From Bacillota bacterium (GTDB taxonomy: Bacteria; Bacillota; DTU025): 34,827 nucleotides of DNA. Every line of letters begins with the position of its first letter. The stretch's first letter is position 1. The notes below the pieces were generated by a model that was not told the origin of the DNA, ran no database searches, and worked only from the letters and a program-made list of their open reading frames with translations. The position numbers and the translations under genes are program-made. Location of the stretch: positions 1 to 34,827 of the forward strand of contig JAQVXE010000014.1 in the NCBI GenBank assembly GCA_028709305.1. Reading direction: 5' to 3'. This document shows, piece by piece, positions 1-7,167 of this stretch.

Positions 1-404
1 GGGATGGTCAACGCTTGACCGGGATAGATCCAATCGCTCAGCAATCCATTTGTGGCCTTCAGTGCGCTTACTGCAATGCCGTGCCGTTGCGCGATCAGGA
101 ACAGCGAATCTCCGCTTCTTACCGTGTACGCAGTACCTGACTGCCCATTAGGCGGATTTGATGAGGCTTGGTCTGGGATAGTCAGGATTTGCCCAGGATA
201 TATGATATCGCTAACCAAGCCATTCGCTGTACGGATGGCGCCAACTGTCACGCCGTATCGACGCGCAATGAGAAACAAAGAATCGCCCTGTGCCACTCTG
301 TACGCGGTGGCGGCGGCCCCGGCAGCGGATGCGACCAGGATTAGAGCTGCAAGAAGTGCAACTGTGAGGATGTACTTGCTATTGCTGTTCGTTCTGGTGT
401 TCAA
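1..404 (-). CDS. Secreted LysM-repeat protein (C-terminus cut by window edge)
   Basis: This minus-strand frame is missing from the ORF track because it runs off the left edge. It opens at a TTG (404-402) behind AAAGGAG about 8 bases upstream. The first 35 or so residues are a signal peptide: a basic start (NTRTNSNSK), a hydrophobic core (ILTVALLAALILVASA) and an Ala-rich end. Two LysM repeats follow, at about residues 36-80 and 92-134, each with the Y-x-V-x-x-G-D-S-L start and the I-Y-P-G-Q-x-L-T-I-P end. LysM binds peptidoglycan N-acetylglucosamine. In spore formers such proteins often carry a C-terminal SleB, NlpC/P60 or 3D hydrolase domain, or belong to the spore coat or cortex. The missing C-terminus decides which, so the enzymatic role is unknown. 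LysM assignment is firm; function is open. Confidence 0.85.
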   Translation of the reverse strand, partial: MNTRTNSNSKYILTVALLAALILVASAAGAAATAYRVAQGDSLFLIARRYGVTVGAIRTANGLVSDIIYPGQILTIPDQASSNPPNGQSGTAYTVRSGDSLFLIAQRHGIAVSALKATNGLLSDWIYPGQALTI

Positions 405-530
405 TAGTTGTAACTCCTTTCTCTGATAAACCTGGTTTGGAAGGGGGCTATCTTCCAGACTAACGGTGTATTCGTCAAAGAAAGGCGAGTTTCCCTGTGG
501 GAACTGATGGAAACAAGGTATGCTTCTAGA

Positions 531-559
531 TTGACACTCCTCTATTTCAGTGAAATAGT
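531..559 (+). promoter_or_regulatory. Promoter with embedded 17-bp perfect palindrome, upstream of the FNT gene
   Basis: A consensus -35 TTGACA (531-536) is followed after 17 bases by AATAGT (554-559), a 4/6 match to the -10 box. A perfect palindrome, CTATTTCA-G-TGAAATAG (542-558), fills the spacer and the -10, which is where a repressor dimer would block polymerase. A smaller inverted repeat, TTCCC-TGT-GGGAA (491-503), lies further upstream. The gene served is the formate/nitrite channel at 601. The identity of the regulator is not evident. Confidence 0.5.
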
Positions 560-600
560 TGGGGTGTGTCCACTTCCAACAGAAAAGGATGGTGTTCGCG

Positions 601-1419
601 ATGGCGTATAGGACGCCTTCGGAAATGGCGAAGGTCGTTGTCGATTCTTCAGTAGCCAAGGCTAATGCAGACTTTGCCAATCTGGCAATATTAGGTTGTC
701 TAGCCGGAGGTTTCATAGCTTTGGCTGGGGCAGCCGCCCAGACGGTTTCTCTGGGCCTTGGGTCTTGGGCGGGAGTAGGCACAGTCCGCTTCATATCTGG
801 TCTCATATTCTCAGTTGGAATAACAATGGTCATCATAGGCGGCGGCGAGCTTTTCACCGGGAATTCATTGATGGTCACTGGGCTTTGTGAGAGGCGCATC
901 ACCCTTGTTCAGCTCCTCCGCAACTGGGCTATAGTATATCTGAGTAATTTCCTCGGGGCCCTCTTGGTTGCCTGGCTCTACTACGAGTCAGACCTGTGGA
1001 TTACGCCCGGGATGGAGATTGCGAACGGATTTGTCAACACAGCAGTTTCAAAGGCCAACATGGCTTTTGGGCCTGCATTTGCCAGAGGAGTCCTGTGCAA
1101 CTGGTTAGTTTCCATGGGAGTCTGGATGTCGTACGCAGCTGCCGACGTAACAGGCCGAATCATCCCAACGGCGATGGCAGTTTCTGCATTCGTGATGTTT
1201 GGTGGCGAGCATTCGGTGGCGAACATGTTCTACATGCCTGCAGGATTCATGATTCAGGCGCGCATCAGCGGACTGCCTGCCCTTTCACTCCTTCCCAACC
1301 TGGCTTCAGTAACATTGGGAAACATAGTAGGGGGAGGATTGCTGGTGGCAACCATGTACTGGGCCGTGTATCTTCGCAAAGGGAGCCAGATCCAAAGCAA
1401 AAGCCCAAGCCGTAGGTGA
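601..1419 (+). CDS. Formate/nitrite transporter (FNT) family channel
   Basis: The product is a 272-residue integral membrane protein of the FocA/NirC/FdhC family, which forms pentameric channels for formate, nitrite or hydrosulfide. Six hydrophobic segments are visible. Family signatures include GGGELFTGN near residue 80, ARGVLCNWLVSMGVW near 160 and the GGEHSVANMFYMPAG segment near 200, which carries the central His of the pore. The ORF track starts at 559, but the conserved N-terminus (MAYRTPSEMAKVV) begins at ATG 601, with AAAGGA about 11 bases upstream; 589 is an alternative. Substrate cannot be read from sequence. In an anaerobe with this metabolism formate is likely, which is inference. 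The gene stands alone and ends in a convergent hairpin. Confidence 0.9.
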   Translation: MAYRTPSEMAKVVVDSSVAKANADFANLAILGCLAGGFIALAGAAAQTVSLGLGSWAGVGTVRFISGLIFSVGITMVIIGGGELFTGNSLMVTGLCERRITLVQLLRNWAIVYLSNFLGALLVAWLYYESDLWITPGMEIANGFVNTAVSKANMAFGPAFARGVLCNWLVSMGVWMSYAAADVTGRIIPTAMAVSAFVMFGGEHSVANMFYMPAGFMIQARISGLPALSLLPNLASVTLGNIVGGGLLVATMYWAVYLRKGSQIQSKSPSRR

Positions 1420-1430
1420 AAGCCATAATG

Positions 1431-1465
1431 ATACGGCGTCCGGCCGACAAGACCGGGCGCCGTAT
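1431..1465. terminator. Strong hairpin between convergent genes (putative terminator)
   Basis: ATACGGCGTCCGG (1431-1443) pairs with CCGGGCGCCGTAT (1453-1465) over 13 base pairs with one G-U wobble and a 9-base loop. It lies between the stop of the FNT gene and the stop of the convergent spore-protein gene. No T-run follows on either strand, so a role as a bidirectional terminator is inferred from position and stem strength only. Confidence 0.45.
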
Positions 1466-1495
1466 TCGCGTGCCACCGCCTGCGAGAGCAAGCTA

Positions 1496-1831
1496 CTATG
1501 ATTTTGGCACGTTGAGATTTGTCTGAGTCGTGTAGGTTGATCCTGTTTCAGTTGGGAAGGTGCCGGAGACTTGGGGTTTCAAAGCCTGTGCGAAACTGGC
1601 CTGTGCGCCAGCGACGGTCTGACTGACAAGGCTCTGCTGAGCGGCTGCAATCATATGCTTGACCATTTGGCCACCAATTCTGCCGGCCTCGCGGGCGGGA
1701 ATGTCACCCAGATATCCGCCATAGGCGTTATAGTCGATCCCCACCTGACTGGCTATCTCATACTTCATCTGGTCCAGAGCCTGACGAGCTTGGGGGTTGA
1801 GGATCCTATTGCTTCTGCTCCGTCTTGCCAC
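1496..1831 (-). CDS. Alpha/beta-type small acid-soluble spore protein (SASP)
   Basis: The product has 111 residues and starts at a GTG (1831-1829) with GGGAGGAG about 6 bases upstream; the longer ORF in the track is not needed. Two hallmark SASP blocks are present. One is NPQARQALDQMKYEIASQVGI, which contains the germination-protease (GPR) site region (YEIA-SQ-GI). The other is AGRIGGQMVKHMIAAAQQSL, matching the usual G-x-x-GG-x-MVK-x-(L/M) helix. These proteins coat spore DNA into an A-like form and are degraded at germination. A Ser/Thr/Gln-rich tail of about 35 residues follows the second block and is longer than in typical 65-75-residue members. This gene is the best evidence that the organism forms endospores. 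A sigma-G-like promoter lies upstream. Confidence 0.9.
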   Translation of the reverse strand: MARRSRSNRILNPQARQALDQMKYEIASQVGIDYNAYGGYLGDIPAREAGRIGGQMVKHMIAAAQQSLVSQTVAGAQASFAQALKPQVSGTFPTETGSTYTTQTNLNVPKS

Positions 1832-1881
1832 AAAATACTCCTCCCTTCTAGCACTGAATGTGCTGCATGCGACTGCGTTTC

Positions 1882-1910
1882 TAGTCTGACCGTCGTTCAC
1901 AAACGTATAC
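1882..1910 (-). promoter_or_regulatory. Putative sigma-G promoter of the SASP gene
   Basis: On the minus strand GTATA (1910-1906) fits the GYATR -35 element of forespore sigma-G. After a 17-base spacer CAGACTA (1888-1882) fits CATNNTA with one mismatch. The predicted start lies about 45 bases before the GTG. SASP genes are classic sigma-G targets, which supports the call, but the elements are short and this rests on inspection alone. Confidence 0.45.
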
Positions 1911-2115
1911 TAGAACTTTACGTCACCTAAGGAACTGACGTTTTTCTTGAGCGAACTTGGCGAGCAGAGACAATAAGAACCATATTGCTCATGAGCAGAC
2001 AACAGAATAGGCAACACCTTAGTGGCTCACATGCCACAATCAAACAAGAGCATCATCTGTGAGGCTTTTACTGGAAAACAGGTTCTACTTTCTCATGTGT
2101 TGCCGAAAAACTACA

Positions 2116-2784
2116 TTATCGACATGCTTCATCTTTGTCAAAGGGAATCCCCAATACCGCACGGCACGGAGACCCGTCGGCCCCCTTGAGGCGAAGCGGA
2201 AGGGCAATGAGCACGTATGGACCTGGGGCCACGGCTCGGAGATCGATGTACTCCAGTATTACCGTTCCTTCACTAAGAAGGGCCCTATGAACAGAGCCGT
2301 CCCCTTCTGCAGATTCGATGCTCATTCCTTCCGTTCCTATTAGTTTGGTCCTGCGCTCGATCAGTAGATGGGCTGCGCTCTGATCCAGGCATGCCTCATC
2401 CTTGCGGTCGCTGCGCGACGTTTTCAGGAGCAGCCTTGGTGGGTGATCCACTGGCAAACAACTGTCAAGGACCTCGCGGCAAATCCGCCCTTGGGCAGCT
2501 GTTAGGTCAATTACTAAGCACGGGCCGATTACGGCATCGAGCGGGACTTGATCTACTCCAGCAGCCCCTTCAATGAAATGTGCGGGCCCATCGATGTGGG
2601 TTCCCGCATGAGTGCCCAAGCTTACTTCAGTGACTTGAACACCATCTTCCAATATGGAGGCAGTCTTCGCGAACCGAACCTTCGGGTCGCCCGGCCAAAC
2701 ATTCATGGAGCTGTGAAGCTCTCTGGATATGTCAATAACCTTCTTGAACAACCTCCGTACCTCCGCGTCTTTCCATTTCCACAT
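2116..2784 (-). CDS. Cyclase-family (kynurenine-formamidase-like) metal-dependent hydrolase
   Basis: The 222-residue product has the family fold signature HAGTHIDGPAHF at about residues 58-69. This is the H-x-G-T-H-x-D-x-P-x-H-F motif whose His and Asp residues bind the catalytic zinc or manganese in KynB-like cyclases. The N-terminal VIDISRELHSSMNVWPGDP is also typical. Length matches the family (about 205-230). Members act as arylformamidases, isatin hydrolases or other amide/lactone hydrolases, so a kyn pathway cannot be claimed; no other kynurenine genes are nearby. The start is uncertain: the ATG at 2784 lacks a clear ribosome site, and an internal TTG is possible. No co-directional neighbour is close, so it is probably monocistronic. 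Confidence 0.8.
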   Translation of the reverse strand: MWKWKDAEVRRLFKKVIDISRELHSSMNVWPGDPKVRFAKTASILEDGVQVTEVSLGTHAGTHIDGPAHFIEGAAGVDQVPLDAVIGPCLVIDLTAAQGRICREVLDSCLPVDHPPRLLLKTSRSDRKDEACLDQSAAHLLIERRTKLIGTEGMSIESAEGDGSVHRALLSEGTVILEYIDLRAVAPGPYVLIALPLRLKGADGSPCRAVLGIPFDKDEACR

Positions 2785-3030
2785 GGTTTTGTCTGCTCAG
2801 GAGTAATTCTTCATGCCCGTTGGCTCACCTGCCGAGGCGCACGAGTGCCCCTTTGCTCTCTAACGAATAGGTTGCTAGCGGAGAAGCGAGTGTCGGCACG
2901 TCATGCGTCATGTAGTATGACCCAACGATGAGATACAGGAACAGCCCTCATGACTGACGGTATCCATGGATGTGCAGCCAAGTAGCAGCATGGATCTTGT
3001 CCCAATAGTATGTAGGAGAGGGTGGAGGTC

Positions 3031-3252
3031 ATGGAAGTTGCCTCAAAACTGCTGGTCTCATCTGACTTGCCCGTTCGCTTCCTGAGGCGGAGCAACTCGA
3101 ATGGAGAGTGCCCCCGCCTGATTTTCGAGCTTACGGAATTGGATACTATTGAGGAGACGATATGCCTGGCGCGAAGAGTAGCTCGATCGTTGGCAGCGTC
3201 GCATTCCTTCCCTGGAGGTTTCTGCCTGGAGATTGTGCTGCAAGCAGGTTGA
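3031..3252 (+). CDS. Small hypothetical protein
   Basis: The ORF encodes 73 residues from the ATG at 3031, behind GGAGAGG (3014-3020) at suitable spacing; the track's GTG at 3022 is less likely. I do not recognise the family. The sequence has an N-terminal beta-like stretch (KLLVSSDLPVRFLRR), a central RLIFELTEL segment, an amphipathic helix (TIEETICLARRVARSLAAS) and a short hydrophobic end. There is no signal peptide or membrane segment. It lies about 180 bases ahead of the PII-like/antiporter operon on the same strand, separated by an AT-rich stretch. The good ribosome site and compact predicted fold make it plausible as a gene. Confidence 0.5.
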   Translation: MEVASKLLVSSDLPVRFLRRSNSNGECPRLIFELTELDTIEETICLARRVARSLAASHSFPGGFCLEIVLQAG

Positions 3253-3280
3253 GGATTGATTGGTCTCGAAAGGTTGGAAC

Positions 3281-3293
3281 TGTTATGATAACA
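3281..3293. promoter_or_regulatory. Small perfect palindrome upstream of the PII-like/antiporter operon
   Basis: TGTTAT-G-ATAACA is a perfect 6+1+6 palindrome in the AT-rich gap before the PII-like gene. AT-rich stretches around it could hold the operon promoter, but I cannot fix -35/-10 boxes with confidence. It may be an operator. Confidence 0.3.
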
Positions 3294-3430
3294 TGATAAA
3301 GGAATCGAAAGCCGCTTCAGGCAAATAATGATATTGTACATTATCCAATGCCTTGTCATCCAATACGTAGTGGGCTATAGTAAAGGCAATGGACTTGCCT
3401 CTCGAGGAGGGGTCATTGGAGGGAACTTGC

Positions 3431-3802
3431 TTGCAGGTCCTGTTTGTTGTTCTGAATGATACGACGCTCCTGGATGACGTCTTTTCGTCCTTTGTTAGGG
3501 CGGGTATAACAGGGGCCACTTGCATAGAAAGTGTAGGGATGGGCCGGGCTTTGTCGGAGATCGATAACTCGTCAATACCGATTTTTGCTGCCCTGCGACA
3601 TCATTTGAATGAGAGCAGGCCATACAATCGCACCATTTTTGCTCTCCTGCCTGACGAGAAGGTCGATGAAGCTATAGAGGCCGTGGAAGAGGTTGTGGGT
3701 GACCTTAGCAGACCTGGTGCTGGGGTCTTGTTCACCGTGCCCGTAGGAAAGGTTGTTGGATTTCCAAAGCGTCATTCTAGCCTTGACGAACTGGGGAAAT
3801 AA
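3431..3802 (+). CDS. PII-like signalling protein encoded with an antiporter
   Basis: A protein of about 123 residues with the ferredoxin-like PII fold: strand (VLFVVLNDTTLLDDVFSSFVRAGITGATCIES) with the A-G-(I/V)-x-G-A-T turn, a GMGR segment leading into a T-loop-like region, then a second half (NRTIFALLPDEKVDEAIEAVEEVVGDL) ending in GAGVLFTVPVGKVVGF. True PII proteins end in a similar V-P-V-E/K-x-V strand. I chose TTG 3431 because GGAGGG sits 7 bases upstream and the protein then begins exactly at the first strand; ATG 3389 gives 137 residues with a poor ribosome site. The classical T-loop Tyr51 uridylylation motif is not evident. The antiporter starts 27 bases downstream, which suggests that this soluble protein gates or senses for it. 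Its ligand is unknown. Confidence 0.7.
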   Translation: MQVLFVVLNDTTLLDDVFSSFVRAGITGATCIESVGMGRALSEIDNSSIPIFAALRHHLNESRPYNRTIFALLPDEKVDEAIEAVEEVVGDLSRPGAGVLFTVPVGKVVGFPKRHSSLDELGK

Positions 3803-3829
3803 GCTTCTGCGCCGGCGGAGAGGTTTGAT

Positions 3830-5002
3830 ATGAACAGTGTTCTTGCGATCAGTCTTCTCATGTTGAGCGGTGTCATGGCCGGGCGGGTGGTCGTCGGCTG
3901 GGGCGTGTCTTCAGTGGTTGGCTACCTCCTCGCTGGCATTGCTATTGGGCAGATATGGCCTGGTATTGTTGGGGTCATCACCCCTGCTGGGATAGCGTTT
4001 GCTTCCAATGTAGGACTGGCACTTATTGCCTTCGTAGTTGGAGGCGAACTTGAAGTTGACAATCTGCGTTCTCTTCCCCGCGGGGTGATTGGGATAGCCT
4101 GCATGCAGGCTATCGGTTGCCTGGCAGCCGTGGTTTCGGCTTGCGTGTGGCTAGGCCAGCCCCTCAGTTTCGGGCTAGTGCTAGGTTCTATTGCAGCTGC
4201 GACGGCGCCCTCAACGACAATAATGATTACTAGGAATTACAGAACTGAAGGCCCGTTGACGCGCGCTCTGCTTTCAGTTGTAGCAATAGATGATGCTGTT
4301 TGTCTTCTTCTCTATGCAATTTCGATTGCGGTCGCCAGAGCGCTTCCTGACGGAATTGCGTCGCAGTCGCCTTCCGGGGTGTTCGGTGTATTCCTTTGGG
4401 AACTCTTCGGAGCAGTGGTTGTAGGTGTCGTAGTTGGAATCGCAATGGGATTCTTCATAAAATATGTGAGAGGCGCTGATGAGCTTGTAGTTGTTGTGGT
4501 TAGCTCAGTTTTGCTAACAGCGGGCCTGTCGAGCAGGATGTACGTGTCGCCGATGATCAGCTGCCTCGTTCTTGGGGCAACCATATCAAACATGGTGGTG
4601 GGAAGCAGGCGGTTGTTCGCATCAGCGGACAGGTTCTCGCCCCCCATATACGTAATGCTGTTTTGCCTTGCCGGGGTGGGGTGTAGTTTCAACGCTCTGT
4701 TGGGTTCGCTAGGTCTTTTCGCCGCATATGCTGTTGCCCGAGCACTGGGAAAAGTAGTTGGGGCGGGCGCTGCTTCGGGGTTAGCCGGAATTGGAGGACG
4801 AATGGGGAGGTACATGGGTCTCTCACTTCTTCCCCAGGCTGGACTTGCGACAGGCCTGACAGTTGCTGCTGGAGTGGCTTTGCCTGGCCACTACAGAATG
4901 CTTGCCTCCATTGTAGTTCCGGGAGTGCTCTTGTTTGAGGCTGTGGGTCCTCCCCTGATCGTAATGTCATTGAGAGCAACTGGTGAGATCAATACTGAAT
5001 AG
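3830..5002 (+). CDS. Cation:proton antiporter (CPA family, Kef/NapA-like membrane domain)
   Basis: The 390-residue protein is almost entirely hydrophobic, with roughly 11-13 membrane segments. It has the family's A-T-A-P-S-T-T segment near residue 125 and a paired-Asp motif, VVAIDDAVCLL (Asp154-Asp155), expected to bind the transported cation and protons. A Gly-rich half repeat near 265-330 matches the second bundle. It exchanges Na+ or K+ for H+ across the cytoplasmic membrane; direction and ion cannot be read. Unlike many Kef proteins it has no C-terminal TrkA-N/TrkA-C domain, which makes the adjacent PII-like protein a likely regulatory partner acting in trans. The ribosome site GGCGGAGAGG is good. 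The gene ends 54 bases before the diguanylate cyclase, so these three genes may form one transcript. Confidence 0.85.
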   Translation: MNSVLAISLLMLSGVMAGRVVVGWGVSSVVGYLLAGIAIGQIWPGIVGVITPAGIAFASNVGLALIAFVVGGELEVDNLRSLPRGVIGIACMQAIGCLAAVVSACVWLGQPLSFGLVLGSIAAATAPSTTIMITRNYRTEGPLTRALLSVVAIDDAVCLLLYAISIAVARALPDGIASQSPSGVFGVFLWELFGAVVVGVVVGIAMGFFIKYVRGADELVVVVVSSVLLTAGLSSRMYVSPMISCLVLGATISNMVVGSRRLFASADRFSPPIYVMLFCLAGVGCSFNALLGSLGLFAAYAVARALGKVVGAGAASGLAGIGGRMGRYMGLSLLPQAGLATGLTVAAGVALPGHYRMLASIVVPGVLLFEAVGPPLIVMSLRATGEINTE

Positions 5003-5056
5003 CCTTCTACAGAAGGCGTCTGGTGCTTCCAAAAGTGAAGTGGTTGGTGGTGTCAT

Positions 5057-7138
5057 ATGTTGGGGCGTAAAGCTCCCATGGGAGCTGATCAATCTACTGA
5101 CCTCACGCAGCCTTTGGTTGGCAGAGATGAGGTTGCGCGATTCACGAATGTAGGGGCGCTGTTGCTGAGGACTGTCATAGTAGTATGTTGCATCATGTTC
5201 GTGCTTAGAAGCCTATCGTTCACACCTGCAATCATCATCGCAATTGTGCCTGCAATAGCAACGGTCGCTGCGTTCAACAGGATTGCGAATAGCTACGGGT
5301 ATTCTCTGGCAAACAGTATTGCCACAGTATTCGACCTTGTACTGATTTCTGCTACGGTCTTCGTGACGGGCGGGATTCACAGTGAGGCCTTTCTACTGTA
5401 CTGGCTTGAGATTGTGGTGTACTCTCTCAATGTTGGTCTAGTTTCATGCGTGATTATGGGCATCGGAGCCGCTGGCCTTTACTTGTCTGCAACTTATGTT
5501 TCGTGGGCGAATGTTGGCGATGCTGGGCGAATCTTCGCTTACAGAGCCGGAGTGCTGGTGCTCTCAGGCTGTGGTGTGGGGCTGCTCGCCAAAGCCTATC
5601 GGACGTACTTGTCGGTTGCCAAGGCTGAACATCAGAAGACAGAGAAGCGCGATCATTGGGATCGCATATTGGCCAGAATCACCCGTGAGGTGAATTCCGG
5701 TTTGGACCCGCAAGCTACACTTGAATCGATAGTGGATGTAGGTCTTGATGTGCTGGAAGCTGAGGCGGGAATGATTGCTATCCTTGACAAGCAGGGCAGA
5801 TATGTGGCGAAGGCATGTCGGAATCTGCCGCCGGGTCTTTGCGGCTCTTCGCTGGAGCAGGGGCAGGGCGCCGTTGGACTAGCTATTGAGGAGCGGAGGA
5901 CTATCGCCATATCAGATTACCAGCATTACGATAGAGCCCTGACTGAGATAAAGGAAAAGGGTATCACCTCCACCCTCGCTGCGCCCGTCATAATGGGCTC
6001 GGAAGTCATCGGCGGCCTTTCGTTCGGCACTACCCGACCGGAGACGAGTTACACCGAAGAGGAGTGCGAATTCCTGGAGATCCTGGCCAGGCAGCTGAGC
6101 GTCATTATTGGGAATGTACGCCTTTTGGAAGAAGCAAGGCGCAGGGCGGATTACCTGTCTACCATCAACGAGATATCTGGTAGTTTTGCATCAGTCCTTG
6201 AGCCGGAAGCCCTATTCGAGAAGATCTATCGTGAAGTCCGCCGAGTCATCCCTATGGAAGCCTTTTTCGTGGCCACATATCATCCGCAGAAGCGCGAGAT
6301 AGAGCTGGCGTTCTTGATCGACGACGGCAAGCGCTGTCCGCCTACACGCTTCAAGTTAGATGACGGGCCTACATCCAAGGTAATAATGACAGGGAAGCCC
6401 TTCGTTGTTCATGTTGAGGCCCGGAATGACGTCGAGGGAGCCAGGTGGCTAGGGCACAATCCGGATCCGACGCGCTCAGGCATTATTGTGCCGATGAGGG
6501 TAGGGCCTCATGTGGTGGGAGCCATGTCCACTCAGAGCTACCAACCAAATGCATACGGCCCTGAGGAGATCGAGCTTTTGACGACGATTGCAGCGAGCGC
6601 TGCAATAGCTCTTGAGAATGCGCGGCTATACCAGACGGCGCGGGAGCTTTCCTTAACGGATGACCTTACAGACCTTGGAAATTACAGATTCTTCTGTAAC
6701 GCTCTGGAGCGGGAGATTGAGAGAGCGAAGCGAAGCGGTTCTCCGTTGTCATTGGTTATGATGGATTCCGACAGCCTGAAGTATGTCAACGATAGGTACG
6801 GACATGCCATAGGCGACATGCATCTGATACATCTGGCTGAGATGATGAGGGCAGTATCGCGCAAGTCCGACACTCTGGCAAGATACGCTGGAGACGAGTT
6901 CATGATCATTCTCCCCAATACCAGAAAGGAAGATGCGGGTGTCGTGGCGGAGCGCCTCCGCGGCCGGGTAGAGAACTCGCCACTATCTGTTGACGGATCG
7001 CCGGTAGTTACGACTGTAAGCATCGGTGTTGCTTCGTTCCCTGAAGACGGATCCACAGTGGACGAGCTTGTCAACGCTGTTGACACTGCTCTATACAAGG
7101 CAAAACGGCAAGGAAAGAACCGCGTAGTGTACACCTGA
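5057..7138 (+). CDS. Membrane-bound sensor diguanylate cyclase (TM-GAF-GAF-GGDEF)
   Basis: The 693-residue protein has about six membrane segments (residues 30-190), a short charged linker, two GAF domains (about 215-360 and 375-520) and a C-terminal GGDEF domain (about 525-693). The active-site loop reads AGDEF at 611-615, a functional variant of GGDEF. An intact inhibitory-site R-x-x-D (Arg602 to Asp605) lies five residues before it, so product inhibition by c-di-GMP is expected. The phosphate/metal region SLVMMDSDSLKYVNDRYGHAIGD is intact. The protein probably makes c-di-GMP from 2 GTP in response to small molecules bound by the GAF domains. The start at 5057 has only a weak ribosome site; the ATG at 5078 is an alternative. 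It follows the antiporter gene closely and may share its transcript. Confidence 0.9.
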   Translation: MLGRKAPMGADQSTDLTQPLVGRDEVARFTNVGALLLRTVIVVCCIMFVLRSLSFTPAIIIAIVPAIATVAAFNRIANSYGYSLANSIATVFDLVLISATVFVTGGIHSEAFLLYWLEIVVYSLNVGLVSCVIMGIGAAGLYLSATYVSWANVGDAGRIFAYRAGVLVLSGCGVGLLAKAYRTYLSVAKAEHQKTEKRDHWDRILARITREVNSGLDPQATLESIVDVGLDVLEAEAGMIAILDKQGRYVAKACRNLPPGLCGSSLEQGQGAVGLAIEERRTIAISDYQHYDRALTEIKEKGITSTLAAPVIMGSEVIGGLSFGTTRPETSYTEEECEFLEILARQLSVIIGNVRLLEEARRRADYLSTINEISGSFASVLEPEALFEKIYREVRRVIPMEAFFVATYHPQKREIELAFLIDDGKRCPPTRFKLDDGPTSKVIMTGKPFVVHVEARNDVEGARWLGHNPDPTRSGIIVPMRVGPHVVGAMSTQSYQPNAYGPEEIELLTTIAASAAIALENARLYQTARELSLTDDLTDLGNYRFFCNALEREIERAKRSGSPLSLVMMDSDSLKYVNDRYGHAIGDMHLIHLAEMMRAVSRKSDTLARYAGDEFMIILPNTRKEDAGVVAERLRGRVENSPLSVDGSPVVTTVSIGVASFPEDGSTVDELVNAVDTALYKAKRQGKNRVVYT

Positions 7139-7156
7139 GCCTTTTGAGGCTGTTTG
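7138..7156. terminator. Short hairpin between convergent genes (weak terminator)
   Basis: AGCCT-TTTG-AGGCT (7138-7151) followed by GTTTGG lies in the 29-base gap between the convergent diguanylate cyclase and ddh genes. The stem is only 5 base pairs, so the call is tentative. Confidence 0.3.
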
Positions 7157-7167
7157 GCAAGTGAATG

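Noticed and set aside
52-426. 124-aa plus-strand ORF
   Set aside because: Shadow of the LysM protein on the minus strand, whose repeats and signal peptide are unmistakable.
3338-3350. 13-mer ACATTATCCAATG, also at 21965-21977
   Set aside because: A 13-base match occurs several times by chance in 35 kb, and the contexts share nothing else.
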